A stretch of DNA of 8,991 nt, taken from assembly GCA_002782605.1 (NCBI GenBank), contig PFIF01000083.1, positions 1 through 8,991 on the forward strand, in the 5' to 3' direction. Below, piece by piece: positions 1-5,700 of the stretch (position 1 is its first letter; the number at the start of each line of letters is the position of its first letter). A program made the position numbers and the translations under genes. The notes beneath the pieces were generated by a model. It made no database searches, had not been told where the DNA came from, and was given only the letters and a program-made list of their open reading frames with translations. The stretch is from Deltaproteobacteria bacterium CG_4_8_14_3_um_filter_43_13 (GTDB taxonomy: Bacteria; Desulfobacterota; UBA8473).

Positions 1-27
1 TTATACCGAGTAGCCCACGGCTTCTTG

Positions 28-76
28 AACAAAGGATTGAAGGCGACCTTGCAGGTCGCATCAATCCTTATTGGTT
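28..76. repeat. Imperfect hairpin at the 3' end of the membrane-protein gene; terminator or attC-like site
   Basis: Two nested stems are visible: 32-40 pairs with 61-69 (9 bp), and 43-49 pairs with 53-59 (7 bp, loop TGC). They are separated by an AG/A bulge and flanked by AAC (28-30) and GTT (74-76). The minus-strand stop codon TAA (77-75) lies inside the outer GGCTAAC box, as is common where integron cassette genes run into attC. The apex 12-mer GACCTTGCAGGT (45-56) recurs exactly at 1504-1515 in another hairpin. The flanks match attC core consensus only partly. An intrinsic terminator for the minus-strand gene is the simpler alternative, although only a weak T-rich tail (TTTGTTC) follows. 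Confidence 0.4.
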
Positions 77-758
77 AGCCATCATGGGCATATAGATAAT
101 CCATATCCGGCTTTTCCGTAGCAAAGAAATGAACCCAGATATAGGCGTGACTGAACGCTGCAACGGTAAGTGCGGCCGTAGAGTCGAAGCCAACAGCGAT
201 GGCCCAAAACAAAAGGAAGGCGAAAATGTACATTCCATTGTCTGTGAATCGGAAAATACCTTCCTTCACATGCGGCATGTCGCGGTATCGTGGTTCGAAG
301 TGATCGGCACCGGCTGCGCGTGTCATCCCGAAGTATCTCTTGACGCTGTACGCGGCGTAGCCTCCGAGAAGTGCGAGGAGAGCCGTGACGATGGTCTGTG
401 GAAGAATGTGGAGCTTGAGACTGCCGCGGTCCATCCAACCCAGGGCAAACAGAGAAATGAAGCGGCTGACAGACAGAAGGAAGAAGCATGCAAGGTATCC
501 TCGGAATCCAATCGCCTTGCTTATCACCGACGATCGAAACTCCAGACGCCATGCCAACCATACGAACATCTGGTGAACAACTGGAACAGCTACGGCAATC
601 CAAAAAGCCACCGGAAATGGTTGGCTATCAAATTCCCAAGCCACCCAAACGAATACGATAAGAATCGCCGCACAGACAAAGTGCAGCGGCTGACCGACCC
701 AGATGCCCGGTGGGGTCTTGGCAGCCGTCATACCAAGCTTCGGACTTTGAGATGTCAC
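75..758 (-). CDS. Polytopic membrane protein with methyltransferase-like (PEMT/ICMT-type) C-terminus
   Basis: A 227-residue hydrophobic protein. I chose the GTG at 758 because a full AGGAGG (772-767) sits 8 bases upstream; the longer frame would begin with a GTG inside that ribosome binding site. Hydrophobic segments lie at about residues 25-41, 48-68, 88-107, 119-138, 175-190 and 193-210, so I expect five or six membrane spans. The C-terminal region has RFTDNGMY (170-177), a hydrophobic hairpin, then ATEKPDM (213-219). This order (an Arg...Asn-x-Met-Tyr box, two spans, then an acidic E-x-P box) recalls the phospholipid and isoprenylcysteine methyltransferase families, whose C-terminal spans bind S-adenosylmethionine. 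That assignment is inference; a plain uncharacterised membrane protein is possible. The gene sits downstream of a toxin-antitoxin pair on the same strand with about 100 bases between. Confidence 0.75.
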   Translation of the reverse strand: MTSQSPKLGMTAAKTPPGIWVGQPLHFVCAAILIVFVWVAWEFDSQPFPVAFWIAVAVPVVHQMFVWLAWRLEFRSSVISKAIGFRGYLACFFLLSVSRFISLFALGWMDRGSLKLHILPQTIVTALLALLGGYAAYSVKRYFGMTRAAGADHFEPRYRDMPHVKEGIFRFTDNGMYIFAFLLFWAIAVGFDSTAALTVAAFSHAYIWVHFFATEKPDMDYLYAHDG

Positions 759-775
759 CTGTGTCACCTCCTAAT

Positions 776-846
776 GGCTAATGATAAAGTCACCTGCTGG
801 TGTGAAGCGCAGCGGAACACCGGTCAGGTGGACTGACAGGTTCGGC
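776..846. repeat. Imperfect hairpin between toxin gene and membrane-protein gene; attC-like
   Basis: AGTCACCTG (788-796) pairs with CAGGTGGACT (825-834) with one bulged base, and GGTGT (799-803) pairs with ACACC (817-821) around a 13-base loop. The right flank is GTTCGGC (840-846), one base off the attC core GTTRRRY. The left flank GGCTAAT (776-782) is a weaker partner. The hairpin fills nearly all of the gap between the toxin stop and the ribosome binding site of the next gene, where a cassette recombination site would be expected. It could instead be an attenuating or terminating hairpin; there is no T-run. Confidence 0.35.
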
Positions 847-859
847 GATGCTTGGCAAG

Positions 860-1159
860 TCACACCAATCGATTGTGCCACTTCTTTGGATCCCGGGAAG
901 TATGGAAGATGCAGTAGACTATCACCTTCCCACCGGCGTATTCGTAAAAGATGGCGTACGGAAATCGCCTCACCAATGCCCGACGATACTCCTCGTGGAC
1001 TTTCGGGTGGAGTTCAGGCATGCGACAAATTGCCTGAATACAGGCGTCTACACAGTCGAGAAACTCTTCCCCCAAACCAGGTCGACGATTTTTGTACCAA
1101 CAATATGCCTCATCGACGTCCTCTTGTGCTTCCGGAGCGATTATTAATTCATCGGCCAT
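860..1159 (-). CDS. RelE/ParE-superfamily toxin of a type II toxin-antitoxin system
   Basis: A 99-residue protein with the layout of the RelE/ParE toxin fold. It has an N-terminal strand with acidic helix (IIAPEAQEDVDEAYCWYK), a second helix (about residues 29-47), then a basic strand region RRALVRRFPYAIFYEY (about 59-74) and a C-terminal HTSRDPKKW segment. The 'RRFPYAIFYEY...I..IFH..RDP..W' run is typical of the ParE/RelE subgroup paired with small helical antitoxins. RelE members cleave mRNA at the ribosome and ParE members inhibit gyrase; the sequence does not settle which applies. It is encoded after its antitoxin, with an 11-bp overlap (1149-1159), indicating translational coupling. Its length is normal and nothing appears truncated. 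Confidence 0.88.
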   Translation of the reverse strand: MADELIIAPEAQEDVDEAYCWYKNRRPGLGEEFLDCVDACIQAICRMPELHPKVHEEYRRALVRRFPYAIFYEYAGGKVIVYCIFHTSRDPKKWHNRLV

Positions 1160-1373
1160 AGCGACTTCGAATCCTGCGTTTTACCTCGTCCCACAAAAGC
1201 CCCGAAGCTGGATTGCTCATCAAGTTGGCCTTTCGACGAGCCAACTCCTCCTTTTGCCATTCATACACAGGAACCTCTGATGGGGTAGCCGCCAGATCGT
1301 CCCATAGATCTTCCACCAGTTGTAGCTTCTCTGGTGGACTCAGGTCGAATATGGAAACAGCATTTAAATTCAT
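1149..1373 (-). CDS. Small antitoxin, addiction-module (Unstab_antitox/TIGR02574-like) family
   Basis: A 74-residue protein starting MNLNAVSIFDLSPPEKLQLV and continuing through an E-x-L-WDDLA helix. The start at 1373 has AAGGAGG five bases upstream; the upstream in-frame ATG at 1397 has no such site. The pattern 'L(S/T)xxEkLqLvEeLWdsLa' followed by a WQxEELxRR(K)A segment and a C-terminal LLWDEVKRRIRSR is characteristic of the helical antitoxins that pair with ParE/RelE-like toxins. Such antitoxins neutralise the toxin by wrapping it, and many also bind their own promoter. The gene precedes and overlaps the toxin gene, the usual order for this class. No autoregulatory operator was identified with confidence. 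Confidence 0.87.
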   Translation of the reverse strand: MNLNAVSIFDLSPPEKLQLVEDLWDDLAATPSEVPVYEWQKEELARRKANLMSNPASGLLWDEVKRRIRSRYGR

Positions 1374-1453
1374 TGTTACCTCCTTATAGCAGGGCACTGC
1401 TCACGTTTGAATTGATTGTTTCGGTTGCCGAACTGCAAGTTAAATTGTTCTTC

Positions 1454-1546
1454 GCCGAACGGCGGAGCTAAGCGGAGGCACGAACCTGCTGGGCTGCGAA
1501 GCAGACCTTGCAGGTGAAGTGCCGACCGCTTGAGCGATTCGTTGGC
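1454..1546. repeat. Long imperfect hairpin, attC-like recombination site candidate
   Basis: A stack of short stems separated by unpaired bases spans this element: GCC-G-AAC (1454-1460) with GTT-GGC (1541-1546), AAGCGG (1470-1475) with CCGCTT (1526-1531), GGCAC (1477-1481) with GTGCC (1519-1523), ACCTGC (1484-1489) with GCAGGT (1510-1515), and an apical CTGC-GAA-GCAG (1494-1504). A folded single strand with terminal AAC/GTT boxes, bulged bases and a roughly 90-base span matches the architecture of integron attC sites. The core boxes deviate from RYYYAAC/GTTRRRY, so this could be an unrelated palindromic repeat family. It lies just upstream of the antitoxin gene. Confidence 0.45.
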
Positions 1547-1617
1547 GCCGCGCGAATCAGCGCGCAGGCAACTAATCAGGCAGGAGCCATCAATAATTCC
1601 CCTATCTTGCCTGATGC

Positions 1618-1661
1618 CGGCGCCAACAAAGAGCGAAAAGCGTCAGCTTAGCTCCGCCGTT
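1618..1661 (-). repeat. Truncated inverted copy of the 1458-1550 repeat
   Basis: Read on the minus strand this begins with the same 16 bases as 1458-1473 (AACGGCGGAGCTAAGC, at 1661-1646) and ends with the same 10 bases as 1541-1550 (GTTGGCGCCG, at 1627-1618). The interval between is only 18 bases instead of 67, so about 49 bases of the hairpin arms and apex are missing. The remaining TGACGCTTTTCGCTCTTT still resembles the right arm of the full copy. The two copies face each other, which points to an inverted duplication followed by deletion, or to two independent insertions of one repeat. Confidence 0.75.
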
Positions 1662-1687
1662 GCCGTCGCGCGCAGCGCGGCGGCAAC
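1659..1687. repeat. Strong GC-rich hairpin
   Basis: GTTGCCG (1659-1665) pairs with CGGCAAC (1681-1687), continuing inward through a T-G wobble to CGCG (1667-1670) with CGCG (1676-1679) around loop CGCAG. That is a 12-bp stem. It overlaps the outer end of the truncated repeat copy. No T-run follows on either strand, so it is not a canonical terminator. Confidence 0.6.
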
Positions 1688-1862
1688 AATGATTATACTG
1701 AACCGGTTTATTCCTTTGATTTGTGTTTAACAATACTATTTTATGAACAAAGAAACAAATAATTTTGAAGAAAAGCCTACTCGACTGCCGTAAATAGTCC
1801 ATAATATCATATTATACAGAATCCATATATCGTAGGCAGGAGCTTATATGGGAGAGAAAATG

Positions 1863-2264
1863 TCAGATTGAAAGCCCATAAATAAAATCAACAGCATCGC
1901 GAGGGGCAGAACCAGGCCCAAATACCTTTTTTATACCCATATCTAAAAGCTCCGGCACATCCCTTGTGGGTATAACCCCTCCTATTATAACAGGTGCGTT
2001 TATTCTCCGCTCATTCAACACCTTTAAAAGGGTGGACGCAATATAGAGGTGCTGCCCCATGGAGCTGGTTAAACCTATAACATCTGCATCCTCCTCTTCG
2101 GCTACCTTGGCAAGTTCTTTGGGATCGCTGAAGTATATGTAAACCACCTCAATGCCCGCATCCCTAAAACTGCTCATTATAGATAAAAGCCCCCGGTCAT
2201 GTCCATCCAGCGAAAAACGTGCCATTAGAACCTTCATCTTTTCCTTTCTCCGGTCTTTACCCAT
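1863..2264 (-). CDS. B12-binding small subunit of a methylmalonyl-CoA mutase-type enzyme
   Basis: A 133-residue stand-alone cobalamin-binding domain of the Rossmann-like mutase C-terminal type. The DxHxxG motif is intact at D20-G-H22-D-R-G25; His22 is the predicted lower ligand of cobalt. The second motif region GLTSSMGQH (64-72) and the double glycine of VIIGGVIP (92-99) line the nucleotide tail pocket. The domain ends in KKVFGPGSAPRDAVDFI. The residue four before Asp20, usually Lys in this family, is Arg16. The start has GGGAGGAG a few bases upstream and lies 12 bases after the large-subunit stop, so the two are co-translated parts of one enzyme. It supplies the adenosylcobalamin cofactor domain that the large chain lacks. 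Confidence 0.92.
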   Translation of the reverse strand: MGKDRRKEKMKVLMARFSLDGHDRGLLSIMSSFRDAGIEVVYIYFSDPKELAKVAEEEDADVIGLTSSMGQHLYIASTLLKVLNERRINAPVIIGGVIPTRDVPELLDMGIKKVFGPGSAPRDAVDFIYGLSI

Positions 2265-2276
2265 GGTTTCTCCTCC

Positions 2277-3977
2277 CTAAGTAGAATATATCCTGCCTCC
2301 ACTGACTTCCACTATCGCCTCCATCATCTCCCCTAAAGTACATTTAGCTCTGGCGGCATCTATAAGTGCAGGCATAAGAATACCTGCCTTTTCTACATTA
2401 TCGTAATCAGACATAGCCCCTTTTACTCTCTCCAGCGAATCCTTTACTTCAGTGTTATTCCGATTTGCCCTCCATCTTTTTAGCCTATCGGTGATCTCTG
2501 CCTCAATCTCAGGTTGATATATAGTAAATGCAGGCACTTCTTCCTTTTCCTCTATCTTAAACTTGTTCAAACCCACTACGATTCTCTCACCGCTATCGAC
2601 CTCCTGACGCCACTTTATGCTCTGTTTCTCCAAAAGCTGGCGGAGCCATCCATTCTTTATACACTCAAAATAGCCTCCCTTGCTCTCTATCTCGGCCCTT
2701 ACCTTCTCCGCTTCTTCTTCCACCTTATTCGTAAGGAACTCAAGATAATAGGAACCACCCATGGGGTCTGTCACATGGGGTATCCCTGTCTCATGAAGAA
2801 CTATCTGGTTTATCCTTATCGCTGTCCGAACTGCTTCTTCAGAAGGTAAGCCGATGGCCTCATCATAAGAATTAGTATGCATAGATTGTACACCGCCCAA
2901 AACACAGGCCAGCACCTGGAGGGTAGCCCTGGCTATGTTATTGAGAGGCTGCTGAGACGTAAGGGAAGAACCGGCAGTATGAACATGAATTCTATACTGA
3001 AGGGACCTGGGGTCATTGCAACCAAATCTCTCCTTCATTATCTTAGCCCACATCCTCCTCCACGCCCGAAGTTTTGCTATCTCCTCGAAGAAGTCCATGC
3101 CTAAATGAACCTGAGAACTGAATCTGGGGACAAACTCATCGGGCTTCAGCCCAGCCTTTATCCCACCTTCCACCAGGTCAACAGCCTTTGAGAGCACAAT
3201 CCCCAGTTCCTGGGTAGGAGTAATATTCATCTCTCCAAAGACATAGCCACAGAGGTTTGTGTGGTTCCATCTCTTTATGTTCTGACAACTGTATTTTATC
3301 AGCTCTATCTCCAGTCTGTACTGGGCATCCGGGGTAGGAGCCGGAAGGTTGGTAGTCAAACATCTGTTCCCCAGTCCATTCTGGCTCTGCCCATTGAGTT
3401 CCTCAGGCCTATGTCCTCTACCTTCTGCATAAACCACATACATGGCCAGGAATGGGAGGCAGGTAAACCTGATATTATCGGCTACCCTAGTATTAGGAAG
3501 ATCATAGTCTTTCAGAAGGGTGTGAATATCATCCAGAGTACTTATGTTCACCCCGCCTAATCCTACCATCCCCCGGGCTTTGGGGCTATCGGGATCAAAT
3601 CCACAATGGGTAGGGGTATCCACAGCAAAGAGGACAGCCGGGGTTTCTCCATACCCTTTCATGCCTTCTCTTATGAGGTATTTGGTACGTTCCCTTGTCT
3701 CTTCACCGGTACCGTAGCCGTGGAGCAACTGTATCATCCACGGCATGTACTGATAGCCAAGCGCCCTATTCCCCCTGGTATAGGGAAAGGCTCCTGGGAT
3801 CTCCGGCTCTATATCCTTTACGTCCTCTGGGCTGTAAACATAGTTAAGGGGTATCCCGGATTCTGAAGTATATTGGGGAGAGCCAAATTTCAGTTTTTTA
3901 ACATAGACTTCTTCTACCTCCTTTTCCCAATCCTTCATCATCTCATTAACTCTATCAAGGGTCTTCCTGGAAAACAT
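2277..3977 (-). CDS. Acyl-CoA mutase large subunit, methylmalonyl-CoA mutase family, divergent active site
   Basis: A 566-residue protein, the usual length for a mutase large chain without its B12 domain. Members rearrange the carbon skeleton of acyl-CoA thioesters by adenosylcobalamin radical chemistry. The TIM-barrel scaffold is clear: FPYTRG (64-69), GTGEETRER (89-97), RFSSQVHLGMDFFEEIAKLRA (285-305), KIMKERFG (312-319), QSMHTNSYDEAIGLPSEEA (364-382) and DPMGGSYYLE (404-413). The substrate region differs strongly. Where typical members have TMY..RPWT.RQY, this protein has LGYQYMPWMIQLL (73-85), so the substrate Tyr becomes Leu85, and the catalytic His of SGYH becomes Val246 (CGYV). Arg221 and Gln199 appear kept. 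Methylmalonyl-CoA is therefore an unlikely substrate; the true one is unknown. The ATG has GGAGG seven bases upstream. No epimerase or GTPase chaperone gene is nearby. Confidence 0.9.
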   Translation of the reverse strand: MFSRKTLDRVNEMMKDWEKEVEEVYVKKLKFGSPQYTSESGIPLNYVYSPEDVKDIEPEIPGAFPYTRGNRALGYQYMPWMIQLLHGYGTGEETRERTKYLIREGMKGYGETPAVLFAVDTPTHCGFDPDSPKARGMVGLGGVNISTLDDIHTLLKDYDLPNTRVADNIRFTCLPFLAMYVVYAEGRGHRPEELNGQSQNGLGNRCLTTNLPAPTPDAQYRLEIELIKYSCQNIKRWNHTNLCGYVFGEMNITPTQELGIVLSKAVDLVEGGIKAGLKPDEFVPRFSSQVHLGMDFFEEIAKLRAWRRMWAKIMKERFGCNDPRSLQYRIHVHTAGSSLTSQQPLNNIARATLQVLACVLGGVQSMHTNSYDEAIGLPSEEAVRTAIRINQIVLHETGIPHVTDPMGGSYYLEFLTNKVEEEAEKVRAEIESKGGYFECIKNGWLRQLLEKQSIKWRQEVDSGERIVVGLNKFKIEEKEEVPAFTIYQPEIEAEITDRLKRWRANRNNTEVKDSLERVKGAMSDYDNVEKAGILMPALIDAARAKCTLGEMMEAIVEVSGGRIYST

Positions 3978-4026
3978 AACCTTACCTCCCCGGAAATTTA
4001 TATAAAGCTTGAAGCATTTTTGCCAA

Positions 4027-4061
4027 CTGTTAACTGCAAACCGTAAACTGTGAACGGATAC
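4027..4061. repeat. Heptad tandem repeat island A
   Basis: Five consecutive 7-base units: CTGTTAA, CTGCAAA, CCGTAAA, CTGTGAA, CGGATAC. The first four share the pattern CYGYDAA. The units are degenerate, but the 7-base register holds without gaps. Confidence 0.65.
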
Positions 4062-4102
4062 CCTTTATCTTTGTGTAATCTCTGGCCATTTCCTTCCCCT
4101 AG

Positions 4103-4137
4103 GTCTAATGTCTGATGTCTATGGTCTACTGTCTGAA
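4103..4137. repeat. Heptad tandem repeat island B
   Basis: Five consecutive 7-base units, each beginning GTCT: GTCTAAT, GTCTGAT, GTCTATG, GTCTACT, GTCTGAA. This is the most regular of the heptad islands in this window. Confidence 0.8.
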
Positions 4138-4156
4138 TCACAGATACAATCTATCA

Positions 4157-4185
4157 ATTATAGAATAATAAATCAAGTGGGAAAA
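4157..4185 (-). promoter_or_regulatory. Candidate sigma-70 promoter for the mutase operon
   Basis: On the minus strand a perfect TATAAT (4162-4157) is preceded by a 17-base spacer and TTTTCC (4185-4180), a three-of-six match to the -35 box. Transcription would start near 4150, leaving a leader of roughly 170 bases that crosses heptad islands A and B before the mutase start at 3977. Confidence 0.35.
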
Positions 4186-4207
4186 CAGATGATTTTAATA
4201 GTTTTTA

Positions 4208-4236
4208 TTGACATACGAACTACCATTTGGTACTTC
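4208..4236 (+). promoter_or_regulatory. Candidate -35 box with overlapping 20-bp dyad operator
   Basis: A perfect TTGACA (4208-4213) precedes the transporter gene. Seventeen bases later the hexamer TACTTC is a poor -10. The interval 4217-4236 forms a dyad: GAA-C-TACCA, a TT centre, then TGGTA-C-TTC, with eight of nine arm positions complementary. A dyad placed across the spacer and -10 is where a TetR- or MarR-type repressor often binds. No regulator gene is in the window. Confidence 0.35.
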
Positions 4237-4258
4237 ATCCAATTGAAGGCTATAGATA

Positions 4259-4293
4259 GAGAGCTTTGAAAAAGCACCCCTTTTCGCTTCAGC
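4259..4293 (+). repeat. 35-bp direct repeat, left copy
   Basis: Matches 5612-5646 at 34 of 35 positions (C at 4275 against T at 5628). The shared segment begins GAGAGCTTTGAAAAAG and ends CCCCTTTTCGCTTCAGC. Together the copies bracket the transporter gene. Confidence 0.85.
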
Positions 4294-4314
4294 CTTCGGT
4301 CTTCAGCCTAAACA
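4280..4314. repeat. Heptad tandem repeat island C
   Basis: Five consecutive 7-base units: CTTTTCG, CTTCAGC, CTTCGGT, CTTCAGC, CTAAACA. It begins inside the 35-bp direct repeat and runs past it towards the transporter start. Confidence 0.65.
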
Positions 4315-4340
4315 CCTGGACAAACCCTTTTAGGACTACC

Positions 4341-5558
4341 ATGATAAAAAGCATAAAAGAATCAGACCGGTACCCGACCACAGGTAAAAAGCTTTGGTGG
4401 ATAGGCCTGCTTTATTTTGCTGAGGGGTTACCGTTTGGGATAATCATAGATGCCTTACCTGTCTATTTCAGATTAAATGGACTATCACTCAAAGATATTG
4501 GGCTAATGAGTCTGATCTCCCTGCCATGGTCAATAAAATTTCTGTGGGCGCCGGCGGTCGATTTTATTGGCAGACGAAGGCACTGGATCATGGCAGCACA
4601 AGCTGGCATGGCATTTTTGACTATCTCTCTAATGGGAATTGACCCTTCCAAACCAGGGGTATTGCTTTTGTCATGTATGATTGGCCTGGCAATTCTTTCC
4701 GCCACCCAGGACATAGCCATTGATGCCTATTCCATTGAGATATTAGAACAGAGCGAGATGGGAGCAGCCAATGGTATCAGAGTAGCCACTTACAGGGTAG
4801 CCCTCATCGTTGCAGGCGGCCTGTTAGTGGCTATTGGGGGATGGATTGGCTGGGATATTACCTTTTTTCTTACAGCCCTTTTTTTGGGATCACTATCCTG
4901 TACAAGTCTTTTACTCCCTTCCACCGGTTATAAACGGTCAGACCATAGCCTAAGGGCTATAGTTACCCCTCTCTTTGACCTGCTAAGAAGACCTGGTGTA
5001 TTATGGGTAGCGATGTTTATCCTTACCTTCAAACTTGGAGATATGGCTATGGGGCCTATGGTAAAGCCTTTTTGGGTTGACCGGGGGCTTAGCACTACAG
5101 AGATCGGGTTTATAACCGGAACGTTCGGTATTGTTGCAAGCATCACCGGGGCGCTTGTTGGAGGCAGTTTCACAACAAAATATGGGATATTTCGCGGACT
5201 GTGGGTTCTTGGGATATTCCAGGCAGTAAGTAACCTAGGGTATGCAACGGTGGCAACCTATCCCAATACCGGGCATTTAGGAGTCTATCTGGCGTCTATT
5301 ATAGAATCCTTCTGCGGCGGCCTGGGGACCGCTTCATTTTTAGCCTTTCTCATGTGTATTTGCAAAAAGGAGTTTGCCGCTACGCAATATGCCATCCTGT
5401 CAGCGCTCTTTGGCCTCACCCGCTCTTTCTCCGGTGCTGCAAGCGGGTGGATGGCCAGTCTCTTTGGATACGATGGATATTTTTTCATTACCTTTTTTTT
5501 GGCCTTTCCGGCATATCTTATGCTAAAACCAGTAAAAAGATGGATCGATAGTGCTTAG
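4341..5558 (+). CDS. AmpG/PAT-family MFS transporter
   Basis: A 405-residue, very hydrophobic inner-membrane protein with about twelve membrane spans. The family signature is clear: KFLWAPAVDFIGRRRHW (66-82), the AmpG form of the loop 2-3 motif, and SATQDIAIDAYSIE (120-133), close to the conserved SxQDIxxDAY segment. AmpG proteins import anhydro-muropeptides for cell-wall recycling; the wider peptide-acetyl-CoA transporter family also includes acetyl-CoA carriers, so the substrate is not certain. It is shorter than the 14-span enterobacterial AmpG and matches the 12-span group. I chose the ATG at 4341, with TAGGA six bases upstream. An upstream TTG in frame (4266) would add 25 residues encoded by repeat DNA. 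No peptidoglycan recycling or beta-lactamase gene is nearby. Confidence 0.87.
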   Translation: MIKSIKESDRYPTTGKKLWWIGLLYFAEGLPFGIIIDALPVYFRLNGLSLKDIGLMSLISLPWSIKFLWAPAVDFIGRRRHWIMAAQAGMAFLTISLMGIDPSKPGVLLLSCMIGLAILSATQDIAIDAYSIEILEQSEMGAANGIRVATYRVALIVAGGLLVAIGGWIGWDITFFLTALFLGSLSCTSLLLPSTGYKRSDHSLRAIVTPLFDLLRRPGVLWVAMFILTFKLGDMAMGPMVKPFWVDRGLSTTEIGFITGTFGIVASITGALVGGSFTTKYGIFRGLWVLGIFQAVSNLGYATVATYPNTGHLGVYLASIIESFCGGLGTASFLAFLMCICKKEFAATQYAILSALFGLTRSFSGAASGWMASLFGYDGYFFITFFLAFPAYLMLKPVKRWIDSA

Positions 5559-5611
5559 AGTTGGGTGGATGCCCAAAACTAACCTCTGGCGGTCATATTA
5601 TTCAGACTTGT

Positions 5612-5646
5612 GAGAGCTTTGAAAAAGTACCCCTTTTCGCTTCAGC
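5612..5646 (+). repeat. 35-bp direct repeat, right copy
   Basis: Near-identical to 4259-4293 with one substitution. Its first 20 bases (5613-5632) also match the reverse complement of 5763-5782 at 18 of 20 positions, so the same sequence forms both a direct and an inverted pair. Confidence 0.85.
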
Positions 5647-5672
5647 ATACATTTTTTGACCCATCTAAGATC

Positions 5673-5700
5673 GTGAGTCGGGAGTCGGGAGTCGTAAATA
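5673..5700. repeat. Heptad tandem repeat island D
   Basis: Four consecutive units: GTGAGTC, GGGAGTC, GGGAGTC, GTAAATA. AGTCGTAAA at 5690-5698 is an exact inverted match to 5727-5735 in island E. Confidence 0.75.

Larger units (their letters stand above)
1398..1862. other. Gene-free stretch rich in palindromes
   Basis: I see no convincing gene in these 465 bases; the short open frames cross palindromic repeats and lack ribosome binding sites. The stretch holds a full attC-like hairpin (1454-1546), a truncated inverted copy of it (1618-1661), an internal 8-bp inverted repeat (1575-1582 with 1608-1615) and a strong GC hairpin (1659-1687). After about 1690 the sequence turns AT-rich and contains ATAATAT-C-ATATTAT (1801-1815). 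The mutase operon ends at 1863 on the other side without an obvious T-tailed terminator. Confidence 0.6.
3978..4340. other. Divergent intergenic region between mutase operon and transporter gene
   Basis: No gene is supported in these 363 bases. They hold three heptad-repeat islands (4027-4061, 4103-4137, 4280-4314), a minus-strand promoter candidate near 4157-4185, a plus-strand -35 candidate at 4208-4213 with an overlapping dyad (4217-4236), and the left copy of a 35-bp direct repeat (4259-4293). An in-frame TTG at 4266 could extend the transporter upstream, but that extension would translate the repeat DNA. Confidence 0.6.

Noticed and set aside
129..836. Long plus-strand open frame opposite the membrane-protein gene
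   Set aside because: Its translation is low in hydrophobic structure and rich in Cys, Arg and Ser with no domain, it lacks a ribosome binding site, and the minus strand gives a coherent membrane protein with AGGAGG.
1530..1802. Short open frames on both strands
   Set aside because: They run through the facing palindromic repeats, have no ribosome binding site and give no recognisable protein.
4027..4137. CRISPR array
   Set aside because: The units are 7 bases long, contiguous and degenerate; there are no conserved 23-37 base repeats separated by unique spacers and no cas genes.
4266..4340. TTG-initiated N-terminal extension of the transporter
   Set aside because: These 25 codons lie in the 35-bp direct repeat and heptad island C, and the ATG at 4341 has its own ribosome binding site and the expected family N-terminus.
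5559..5580. Hairpin TTGGG/CCCAA just after the transporter stop as a terminator
   Set aside because: The stem is only five base pairs and no T-run follows on either strand.
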